Origin: an uncultured Eubacterium sp.
GTDB taxonomy: Bacteria > Bacillota > Clostridia > Peptostreptococcales > Anaerovoracaceae
Assembly (NCBI GenBank): GCA_905193765.1
Contig: CAJJPZ010000085.1
Span: 1-9,307, forward strand
Direction: 5' to 3'
Length of the DNA: 9,307 nucleotides
Positions 1 to 5,971 of this stretch are shown here, in pieces (the first letter of the stretch is position 1; each line of letters begins with the position of its first letter). The notes beneath the pieces are model-generated. The model did not search any database. It saw only the letters and a program-made list of their open reading frames with translations, and was not told where the DNA came from. The position numbers and the translations under genes are program-made.

Positions 1-1
1 A

Positions 2-553
2 CCTGTGGAAGCAGGAGCCAGCCGTCTTAGGACAGAGACTGCGGTGAAGCTCATTAACGAAATAAAGTTCGATGTGATAAGAGGGAATATCTCGGAGATC
101 AAGACGCTGATGAACGGCAGAGGCAGCACCAAAGGCGTGGATGCCGACATAGCAGATGCTGTAACAGATGAAAATCTCAACGAAGTGATAAGATCCCTTA
201 AAAAATTTGCAGGAGAAGTGGACGCAGTCATAGCAGTGACAGGCGCAACAGATCTTGTAGCAGACAAAGACAGATGCTATGTCATCAGGAATGGCAGACC
301 GGAAATGGGCAGGATAACAGGCACAGGCTGTCAGCTGTCAGCGATCACAGCTGCTTTCGTCACTGCAGATCATGAAAACAGGCTGGATGCAGCAGCGGCT
401 GCAGTTTGCATGATGGGCGCAGCAGGGGAGATCGGCTGGAGCAGGATGCAGGAAGGCGATGGCAACGCTACATACAGAAACAGGATAATAGATGCTATAT
501 ACAACATGGATGACGAGACTCTCGAAAGGATGGCAAAGTATGAAGAACGTTAA
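2..553 (+). CDS. thiM: Hydroxyethylthiazole kinase ThiM (5' truncated by window edge)
   Basis: Phosphorylates 4-methyl-5-(2-hydroxyethyl)thiazole (THZ) to THZ-P, the salvage route to the thiazole half of thiamin; cytosolic ribokinase-like fold. The reading frame is open from base 2, so the start lies upstream. Visible family motifs are the PV-x-AGASxxRT segment right at the edge, RGNISEI, and the C-terminal GTGCQLSA motif, whose Cys codon is at 329-331 and matches the conserved active-site Cys region of ThiM. About 183 residues remain of a family length near 270. The usual DPVGAGA reads PVEAGA here (Glu for Gly, codon 8-10). The stop at 551-553 lies inside the next gene, thiE, with a 14-bp overlap, so the two are translationally linked. 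ThiM next to thiE, thiD and thiC is a classic thiamin operon arrangement. Identification is confident from motifs and context. Confidence 0.95.
   Translation, partial: PVEAGASRLRTETAVKLINEIKFDVIRGNISEIKTLMNGRGSTKGVDADIADAVTDENLNEVIRSLKKFAGEVDAVIAVTGATDLVADKDRCYVIRNGRPEMGRITGTGCQLSAITAAFVTADHENRLDAAAAAVCMMGAAGEIGWSRMQEGDGNATYRNRIIDAIYNMDDETLERMAKYEER
525..530 (+). promoter_or_regulatory. Ribosome binding site deciding the thiE start
   Basis: AAAGGA ends 9 nt before the ATG at 540. An in-frame ATG exists upstream at 492, but it lies deep in thiM, lacks a comparable site, and would add 16 residues that do not resemble ThiE. Confidence 0.6.
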
Positions 554-1205
554 CTGCAGCAGGGAAAGCCTGCTTCTGTATGCCGTCACCGACAGGAGAT
601 GGCTGGGAGACCATACGCTCCATGAACAGGTGGAAAACGCCATAAAAGGCGGAGTGACATTCGTACAGCTAAGGGAAAAGACTCTTGACCGAGAGGCGTT
701 CCTGAAAGAGGCAAAGGATATAAAAGAACTGTGCGACAGATATGGCGTACCATTCGTGATAAACGACGATGTGGACATCGCAGCAGAAACAGATGCAGAC
801 GGCGTCCATGTGGGCCAGAGCGATATGGCTGCAGTCGACGCCAGACGAAGACTGGGACCGGACAAGATAGTCGGCGTATCGGCACAGACAGTGGAGCAGG
901 CGCTGGCGGCGCAGGCCGGAGGTGCGGATTATCTGGGAGTTGGGGCCGTATTCAGCACAGGCACCAAGACAGATGCTGTGGAGGTAGGCCCGGAGACGCT
1001 GAGGGCTATCTGTGATGCCGTGGATATACCCGTGATAGCAATAGGCGGCGTCAGCAGCGGTAATGTGCATGAGCTTGAAGGCAGCGGTATATGCGGTATA
1101 GCGGTTGTTAGCGCTATATTCGCACAGGATGATATCCAGGCAGCAGCTGCCGACCTGAAAAGCAAAGTAAGCATGATCGCAGACAGCAAGGGTGGTCAGC
1201 GATGA
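540..1205 (+). CDS. thiE: Thiamine-phosphate synthase ThiE
   Basis: Condenses HMP-PP with THZ-P to give thiamin monophosphate and pyrophosphate. It is a 221-residue TIM-barrel enzyme of normal family length. Motifs in order: YAVTDR (14-19), FVQLREK (41-47) for diphosphate binding, FVINDDVDIA (72-81) with the Mg-binding acidic residues, DGVHVGQSD (87-95), VGVSAQT (111-117), GVGAVFSTGTKTDA (133-146), and IPVIAIGGV (163-171) with the glycine-rich phosphate-binding turn. The ATG at 540 is chosen because AAAGGA precedes it and because YAVTDR then sits close to the N terminus, as usual. It overlaps thiM by 14 bp and the following HAD gene by 4 bp (ATGA), implying a single polycistronic transcript and coupled translation. 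No missing residue was noticed. Very confident. Confidence 0.97.
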   Translation: MKNVNCSRESLLLYAVTDRRWLGDHTLHEQVENAIKGGVTFVQLREKTLDREAFLKEAKDIKELCDRYGVPFVINDDVDIAAETDADGVHVGQSDMAAVDARRRLGPDKIVGVSAQTVEQALAAQAGGADYLGVGAVFSTGTKTDAVEVGPETLRAICDAVDIPVIAIGGVSSGNVHELEGSGICGIAVVSAIFAQDDIQAAAADLKSKVSMIADSKGGQR

Positions 1206-1858
1206 ATGAGAAAAAGATCACAGGAGCGATATTCGATATGGATGGAGTCCTGCTGGATTCCATGCACGTCTGGAACGACGCAGGAGAGCGTTTCCTCAGA
1301 AAGCTGGGGATCGCAGCAGAAGCTGATCTCGGCAGGAAGCTGTTCACCATGACTATGGAGGACGGCGCTGATTATCTGATAGAAAAATACGGACTGGATA
1401 TGAAATGTGATGAGGTCATATCCGGTATAGACGGTATGATATATGATTTCTATGCAGAAGAAGTGGAGCTTAAACCGGGAGTGTGTGAACTGCTTGAGCA
1501 TCTCAGGCGGGCAGGGATCCCCATGGTGATAGCAACATCCACAGACAGGACCCCTGCGGAAAAAGCCATGGAGCGTACAGGCATAGGAGGATATTTCAAA
1601 GGGATATTCACCTGTGCTGAAACAGGAGCAGGCAAGGACAAGCCGGACATATATCTTGCAGCCGGTAAATGCATAGGGACTGACACAGAGTCCACATATG
1701 TTTTTGAAGACGGACTGCACGGTATCAGGACGGCCCATGAGGCAGGCTTCGTCACAGTCGGGATATATGATCCGGCGAGTGAAAAGGATCAGAAGCAGAT
1801 CAGACAGATCGCAGATATATATTACAGCGGACCTGTGGATCCTGACAGTATCATATGA
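1202..1858 (+). CDS. HAD-superfamily phosphatase in the thiamin operon (beta-PGM-like)
   Basis: A 218-residue cytosolic haloacid dehalogenase-family hydrolase. Motif I is FDMDGVLLDS (nucleophile Asp12, acid/base Asp14). An inserted helical cap spans roughly 20-85. Motif II is in ATSTD (111-115), motif III is Lys147 in GKDKPDIY, and motif IV is the acidic pair Glu169-Asp170 in VFEDGLHGI. All catalytic elements are present, so it should be active. The layout is that of beta-phosphoglucomutase-like HAD phosphatases with a C1 cap. The start overlaps the thiE stop as ATGA, with AGGGTGG upstream, so it is translated with thiE. The position inside the thi cluster suggests a substrate such as thiamin monophosphate or HMP-P, but this is inference; the sequence does not reveal specificity. 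A GC-rich hairpin follows the stop. Confidence 0.88.
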   Translation: MNEKKITGAIFDMDGVLLDSMHVWNDAGERFLRKLGIAAEADLGRKLFTMTMEDGADYLIEKYGLDMKCDEVISGIDGMIYDFYAEEVELKPGVCELLEHLRRAGIPMVIATSTDRTPAEKAMERTGIGGYFKGIFTCAETGAGKDKPDIYLAAGKCIGTDTESTYVFEDGLHGIRTAHEAGFVTVGIYDPASEKDQKQIRQIADIYYSGPVDPDSII

Positions 1859-1996
1859 TTGCAGCGTGCAGCGCTGCTTTACATAAAGTCAGAACAGCAC
1901 GGCAGCAGATGCCGGATGCTTTGAGTTATACAAGCGGGAGACCGGGGGCACCACTTTCTCTCGCTATACAAAATTGATGCAAAGGAGTTTTTTATC
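1859..1996 (+). other. Structured intergenic leader before thiD
   Basis: This is the only real gap in the thiamin cluster, 138 bp. It contains three inverted repeats on the coding strand: GCAGCG/CGCTGC with a 5-nt loop (1861-1877), CGGCA/TGCCG with a 5-nt loop (1900-1914), and a 9-bp arm AGCGGGAGA/TCTCTCGCT with one G-U pair and a 15-nt G-rich loop (1933-1965). The ribosome binding site AAAGGAG (1981-1987) follows. I do not see the conserved CUGAGA and ACCUGAU blocks of a TPP riboswitch. It may be a processing or attenuation region, or an unrecognised regulatory RNA. Confidence 0.4.
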
Positions 1997-2809
1997 ATGA
2001 TAAAAACAGCATTAACGATCGCTGGAAGTGATTCCAGCGGAGGCGCCGGAATCCAGGCAGATCTGAAGACCATGACAGCCATGCATGTGTACGGCATGAG
2101 CGCCATAGTCTCGCTGACTGCCCAGAATACCACCGGCGTTACGGATATAATGGATGTGAGCCCGGCCTTCCTGAAGGCCCAGCTGGATGCTGTATTTACA
2201 GATATCTTTCCGGACGCCGTGAAGATCGGGATGGTTTCCTCGGCGGATCTGATAAAGACGATAGCGGAAAGTCTCAGACAGTATGAGGCGAAGAATATCG
2301 TCGTGGATCCGGTAATGATATCTACAAGCGGCAGCAGGCTGCTGAGAGAAGACGCCACGCAGACGCTCATGGACGAGCTTTTCACGCTGGCGGATCTCAT
2401 CACGCCCAATATCCCGGAAATGGAAGTTATAACTGGAATGAAGATCGCATCAGCAGAAGATATGATACGCTCGGCAGAGATGGTCAGCGGCAGATACGGA
2501 TGCGCAGTGCTTTGCAAAGGCGGCCACAGTATCAATGACGCCAATGATCTGCTCTTTGCAGAGGGGGCTTTCAGATGGTTCAGAGGCAGGCGCATCGACA
2601 ATCCGAATACCCACGGGACAGGATGCACACTGTCCAGCGCTATAGCGTCATGTCTTGCAAAGGGCATGGACATAGGCTCTTCGGTGGAAGAAGCCAAAGC
2701 CTATATATCAGGAGCTCTCGGAGCCATGCTTGATCTGGGAAAAGGAAGCGGACCCATGGATCATGCTTTTGCGATAGATGGAAGATATCAGACAGGAGGA
2801 AACAGATGA
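1997..2809 (+). CDS. thiD: Hydroxymethylpyrimidine/phosphomethylpyrimidine kinase ThiD
   Basis: Phosphorylates HMP to HMP-P and then HMP-P to HMP-PP, feeding ThiE; cytosolic ribokinase-like fold. It has 270 residues, a normal length. Motifs: AGSDSSGGAGIQAD (9-22) near the N terminus, SLTAQNTTGV (39-48) with the substrate-contacting Gln44, VKIGMV (75-80), VVDPVM (102-107), ITPNIPE (135-141), CKGGH (173-177), and the anion-hole/ATP motif NTHGTGCTLSSA (204-215) with Cys210. The start ATG has a good AAAGGAG site 10 nt upstream. It overlaps thiC by 4 bp (ATGA), so ThiD and ThiC, which make and then activate the pyrimidine, are translationally coupled. There is no fusion to ThiE or to a ThiN domain. 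Very confident. Confidence 0.97.
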   Translation: MIKTALTIAGSDSSGGAGIQADLKTMTAMHVYGMSAIVSLTAQNTTGVTDIMDVSPAFLKAQLDAVFTDIFPDAVKIGMVSSADLIKTIAESLRQYEAKNIVVDPVMISTSGSRLLREDATQTLMDELFTLADLITPNIPEMEVITGMKIASAEDMIRSAEMVSGRYGCAVLCKGGHSINDANDLLFAEGAFRWFRGRRIDNPNTHGTGCTLSSAIASCLAKGMDIGSSVEEAKAYISGALGAMLDLGKGSGPMDHAFAIDGRYQTGGNR

Positions 2810-4113
2810 ATTATACTACACAGATGGATGCCGCAAGGAAAGGCATCGTGACGCCGCAGATGAAGATCGTTGCAGAGAAGGAGAACATGCCTGTTGAAAA
2901 GCTGCAGCAGCTGGTTGCAGAAGGAAAGGTAGCGATATGCGCCAACAAGAGGCATACATGCCTGGATCCTGAGGGTATAGGCAGCATGCTCCGTACCAAG
3001 ATAAATGTCAACCTCGGCGTTTCAAGAGACTGCAAGGATTATGATATAGAGATGCAGAAAGTCATGAGTGCAGTTGACATGGGAGCAGAGGCCATCATGG
3101 ATCTTTCCAGTCACGGCAATACGCAGCCATTCAGACAGAAACTCACCAGCGAATGCCCTGTGATGATAGGAACAGTACCTGTATACGACAGCGTCATCCA
3201 CTATCAGAGAGACCTGGGCACACTGACTGCAAAGGATTTCATAGACGTCATCAGGCTCCATGCACAGGACGGCGTGGATTTCGTGACTCTCCATTGCGGT
3301 ATCACAAGGAAGACTATAGACCAGATCCGCAAGCATAAGAGAAAGACGAATATCGTCAGCAGAGGCGGCAGCCTCGTGTTCGCATGGATGAGCATGACAG
3401 GCGAAGAGAATCCTTTCTACGAATACTACGATGAGATACTGGATATATGTGAGGAGTACGATGTCACCATATCACTGGGGGACGCCTGCAGACCGGGATG
3501 TCTTGCTGATGCCACAGATGTATGCCAGATCGAGGAGCTGGTGCGCCTTGGCGAGCTGACAAAGCGTGCATGGGAGCACAATGTACAGGTCATGGTGGAA
3601 GGTCCGGGACATGTGCCTCTCGATCAGGTGGCAGCCAACATGAAGGTGCAGCAGACTATCTGTATGGGAGCACCGTTCTATGTGCTGGGACCTCTCGTTA
3701 CGGATATAGCCATGGGCTATGACCATATAACGGCAGCTATCGGCGGGGCTGTGGCTGCAATGAACGGAGCTGCATTTCTGTGCTATGTGACACCGGCGGA
3801 GCATCTGGCACTGCCTGACGTAAATGATGTCAAACAGGGCATAATCGCATCTAAGATAGCAGCTCATGCAGCGGATATTGCCAAGGGCATACCGGGAGCA
3901 AGGGACATAGACGATCGCATGGCAGATGCCAGGAGAAATCTCGACTGGGATGAGCAGTTCGCATGCGCTCTGGATCCTGTGACAGCAAAGGCCATAAGAG
4001 ACAGCAGGAGCCCTGATGACGAGTACAGCGACACCTGCAGCATGTGTGGCAAGTTCTGCGCAGTGAGGAGCATGAACAAGGCACTGGCAGGAGAAGAGAT
4101 AGATATACTTTAG
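2806..4113 (+). CDS. thiC: Phosphomethylpyrimidine synthase ThiC (radical SAM)
   Basis: Converts 5-aminoimidazole ribotide to HMP-P with a [4Fe-4S] cluster and S-adenosylmethionine; the first committed step of the pyrimidine branch. It has 435 residues, the shorter form seen in Clostridia and archaea, lacking the long N-terminal domain of the roughly 600-residue proteobacterial and plant enzymes. Motifs include MDLSSHG, VTLHCGIT, SRGGS, SLGDACRPG, VEGPGHVPLDQV, and GPLVTDIAMGYDHIT. The cluster ligands near the C terminus are Cys411, Cys414 and Cys418 (CSMCGKFC). This is CX2CX3C rather than the CX2CX4C of the long enzymes; I recall the shorter spacing as normal for this clade. AGGAGGA (2794-2800) gives a strong ribosome binding site. 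It is the last gene of the cluster, and no convincing terminator follows directly. Confidence 0.97.
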   Translation: MNYTTQMDAARKGIVTPQMKIVAEKENMPVEKLQQLVAEGKVAICANKRHTCLDPEGIGSMLRTKINVNLGVSRDCKDYDIEMQKVMSAVDMGAEAIMDLSSHGNTQPFRQKLTSECPVMIGTVPVYDSVIHYQRDLGTLTAKDFIDVIRLHAQDGVDFVTLHCGITRKTIDQIRKHKRKTNIVSRGGSLVFAWMSMTGEENPFYEYYDEILDICEEYDVTISLGDACRPGCLADATDVCQIEELVRLGELTKRAWEHNVQVMVEGPGHVPLDQVAANMKVQQTICMGAPFYVLGPLVTDIAMGYDHITAAIGGAVAAMNGAAFLCYVTPAEHLALPDVNDVKQGIIASKIAAHAADIAKGIPGARDIDDRMADARRNLDWDEQFACALDPVTAKAIRDSRSPDDEYSDTCSMCGKFCAVRSMNKALAGEEIDIL

Positions 4114-4170
4114 TGTCAGTTATCGTAATTTTTGACAGGCCAAATTACAGAATAAAAACAATTAAAATAA

Positions 4171-4213
4171 TTTTCAAATAATTCTTGAAAAGGCTTTTCT
4201 TCTATGCTATAAT
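4171..4213 (+). promoter_or_regulatory. Near-consensus sigma-A promoter for the structured RNA
   Basis: The -35 box TTGAAA (4185-4190) is separated by exactly 17 bp from a perfect -10 box TATAAT (4208-4213), predicting a start near 4220. The inverted repeat TTTTCAA/TTGAAAA (4171-4177 and 4185-4191, 7-bp spacer) covers the -35 box and could be an operator. Upstream is A/T-rich. It is the best promoter in the window. Confidence 0.8.
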
Positions 4214-4219
4214 ACAGAT

Positions 4220-4476
4220 AAGCAAAGGGGAAAAGCCTTTGAGAAAATAAAGTTTTTAGATTCAGGATGAGATTCAAAAAGTATGGAAAGGGAGTGATTC
4301 CGCCAGAAACAGCAATCACAACTGAAAAGGAGATGCCAGTTGCGGGTGCCCGTTAAGTGAGTAAGAGCATATGTATTCAGAGGAAAAGCGAAAGCATTGC
4401 CATCGGATATACGATATGACTCGACTCGGAAAAGTAAGACAAACGGGATTCGTAGCTGGTATTTTTTTAGGTTTTT
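4220..4476 (+). ncRNA. Structured noncoding RNA, probably raiA-motif class
   Basis: The 450-bp gap after thiC holds no plausible protein gene but a well-organised RNA. A closing helix pairs AAAAGCCU (4231-4238) with AGGUUUUU (4469-4476) and GAAAAUA (4243-4249) with UAUUUUU (4460-4466). Inside are GUGAUU/AAUCAC (4294-4299 with 4314-4319), AACUG/CAGUU (4320-4324 with 4337-4341), a distant pairing CCCGUU/AACGGG (4349-4354 with 4442-4447), a helix of AUAUGUAU (4369-4376) with AUACgAUAU (4409-4417), and a GCGAAAGC GNRA tetraloop (4388-4395). The U-rich 3' arm could also act as terminator. Size, the strong promoter and sequence blocks such as GGGAGUGAUUCCGCC and CGAUAUGACUCGACUCGG resemble the raiA motif RNA of Firmicutes as I remember it; I could not check this. 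It lacks hallmarks of tmRNA, RNase P, SRP RNA or 6S RNA. The presence of a structured RNA is more certain than the class name. Confidence 0.65.
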
Positions 4477-4491
4477 AAACAGCCAATGTGT

Positions 4492-4520
4492 TTGACAAAA
4501 GATGAATATGCTGTTAATCT
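4492..4520 (+). promoter_or_regulatory. Possible promoter of the MATE gene
   Basis: A perfect -35 hexamer TTGACA (4492-4497) is followed after 17 bp by TAATCT (4515-4520), preceded by TG as in an extended -10. The -10 match is only partial. It lies just after the RNA and about 60 bp before the MATE coding region, in the right orientation. Confidence 0.42.
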
Positions 4521-4567
4521 TAATATAGTTTGATCGATTTGAAAAAAGTATATGCGATTTGTGCTAA

Positions 4568-4582
4568 CATTTGCCGCAAATG
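4568..4582. promoter_or_regulatory. 15-bp palindrome at the MATE start
   Basis: CATTTGC-C-GCAAATG is a perfect inverted repeat (7+1+7) that overlaps the likely start codon of the MATE gene. This is the size and shape of a dimeric repressor site (for example MarR or TetR family), or a small hairpin hiding the initiation region. No regulator gene is in the window to pair it with. Confidence 0.35.
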
Positions 4583-5956
4583 GTAATGACGGTGAAAAAA
4601 GTTAATTTAGCAAAGATCGATATGTGTAATGGTCCCATTTTAAGAAATGTGCTGTTCTTTGCATTACCTATAGTTATAGGAAATCTTATGCAGATAATGT
4701 TCAGCGCTGTTGATATGGTAGTAGTGGGGAAGTTCGTAGGTGAGGAAGCACTTGCAGCGGTAGGCGCAAATATTTCACTTACGTATCTTATACTCAATTT
4801 ATTTGTAGGGTTGTCTATTGGTGCGAATATAGTGACTGCCCGGTATTATGGTGCGCAGGATAAAAAGTGTGTTGAGGAGACTGTACATTGCTCAATGGCG
4901 ATATGTCTGATTTCCGGCATCATCATGATGTGCTTTGGAATATTTGCTGCGAGATTTTCACTGGAAATGCTTGATACTCCGGATAATATACTTGATGATG
5001 CTGTCACGTATCTCAGAGTGTGCGCTGTAGGATTTCCATTTACTTTGATATTCAATTTCACAAGGGCAATAGCAAATGCAGAGGGTGATACTAGATTCCC
5101 GTTATATTGTCTGATCGCCGCAGGTGCAGTGAACGTTGTGCTGAATCTGTGCTTTGTACTGATATTCAGACTTGATGTATTCGGGGTAGCACTTGCCACA
5201 GTTATTTCCGGTGGTTTATCTGCGATTCTCATGACTGTGCACCTTTGTCGAAAAAAAACAATGATAAAGCTGGAACTGCGAAATATAAGGATCGTTGCAG
5301 ATAAAGCTGCTGACATATTGAAGGTAGGTCTGCCGGCAGGTCTTCAGGGGATCGCCTTTTCTATATCAAATGTTATTTTGCAGAATGCCGTCAATTCTTT
5401 CGGAGCAGTAGTTGTTGCAGGAAATACTGCGGTTATAAATATAGAAGGCTTCCTTTACCAGTCGATGTATGGGTTCTATCAGGCTTCGGGGACTTTTGTA
5501 AGTCAGAATTACGGCGCTATGAATTACAGCAGGATAAAGAAAGTGATCAGGGTCTGTCTCACAGCTGCGTTTGTTACAGGATTCAGTTTATCTGTGATTT
5601 CAATAATTTTCAGGAATGGCATAATAGGCTTGTATTCTAACGATTGCGAAGTGATCGCTGCAGGTGCAGTAAGGATACTTGTTGTATTTCCACTTTATTG
5701 TCTATGCGGTCTTAATGATGTCGTGTCAGGTGCAATGCGTGGTATAGAATATTCAACAGTGCCGCTTGTGATATCGCTGATAGGTGCATGTGTGCTCAGG
5801 GTAGTGTGGATCCTGACTATATTTGAGGCATATCATGATCTTTGGATCCTGTATATGTCATATCCGGTATCGTGGATGCTGACTTTTGCGGCGCATTTGA
5901 CAGCTTTTTGCATATGCTACAGGAAAATGTATGAGAAAAAACTGAATCAAATGTGA
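4580..5956 (+). CDS. MATE-family multidrug/cation efflux protein
   Basis: An integral membrane antiporter of about 458 residues, expected to have 12 transmembrane helices and to export drugs or metabolites using Na+ or H+. The first MatE repeat begins with the family-typical NGPILRN then ALPIVIGNLMQ and a helix holding the VDMVVVGKFVG element. The second repeat starts near residue 245 with ILKVGLPAGLQG and continues through GFYQASGTFVSQNYGA. Length and two-repeat architecture match the DinF/NorM-like branch in Firmicutes; substrate cannot be read from sequence. The start is uncertain: TTG 4571, ATG 4580, ATG 4586 and ATG 4622 are in frame and none has a clear Shine-Dalgarno site. It ends 15 bp before the Tet(M)-like GTPase, so they are probably co-transcribed. 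By eye it is more A/T-rich than the thi genes. Confidence 0.92.
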   Translation: MVMTVKKVNLAKIDMCNGPILRNVLFFALPIVIGNLMQIMFSAVDMVVVGKFVGEEALAAVGANISLTYLILNLFVGLSIGANIVTARYYGAQDKKCVEETVHCSMAICLISGIIMMCFGIFAARFSLEMLDTPDNILDDAVTYLRVCAVGFPFTLIFNFTRAIANAEGDTRFPLYCLIAAGAVNVVLNLCFVLIFRLDVFGVALATVISGGLSAILMTVHLCRKKTMIKLELRNIRIVADKAADILKVGLPAGLQGIAFSISNVILQNAVNSFGAVVVAGNTAVINIEGFLYQSMYGFYQASGTFVSQNYGAMNYSRIKKVIRVCLTAAFVTGFSLSVISIIFRNGIIGLYSNDCEVIAAGAVRILVVFPLYCLCGLNDVVSGAMRGIEYSTVPLVISLIGACVLRVVWILTIFEAYHDLWILYMSYPVSWMLTFAAHLTAFCICYRKMYEKKLNQM

Positions 5957-5971
5957 GGTGAGGTAATGTAG

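Noticed and set aside
492..539. Upstream in-frame ATG extending ThiE by 16 residues
   Set aside because: It lies inside thiM, has no good ribosome binding site, and the extra residues do not match the ThiE N terminus.
1196..1738. Long minus-strand open frame opposite the HAD gene
   Set aside because: It is a shadow of a well-supported HAD coding frame, with cysteine- and histidine-rich composition typical of antisense reading and no recognisable domain.
1921..1970. TPP riboswitch before thiD
   Set aside because: The G-rich hairpin first suggested one, but the conserved CUGAGA and ACCUGAU/GCGNAGGGA blocks are missing on both strands.
1879..2697. 272-codon minus-strand open frame opposite thiD
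   Set aside because: ThiD on the plus strand has every family motif; the antisense product is Ser/Ala-rich low-information sequence.
4114..4138. Terminator directly after thiC (TGTCA/TGACA)
   Set aside because: Only a 5-bp stem around a 15-nt loop with the T-run inside the loop; not a credible intrinsic terminator.
4116..4319. Small minus-strand open frame in the thiC-MATE gap
   Set aside because: It overlaps a sigma-A promoter and a structured RNA on the plus strand and has no ribosome binding site or domain likeness.
4220..4476. 6S RNA, tmRNA, RNase P or SRP RNA
   Set aside because: No long single hairpin with a central bubble, no tRNA-like acceptor, no GAGGAAAGUCC core, and no GGAAGGAAGCAGCC-type SRP loop.
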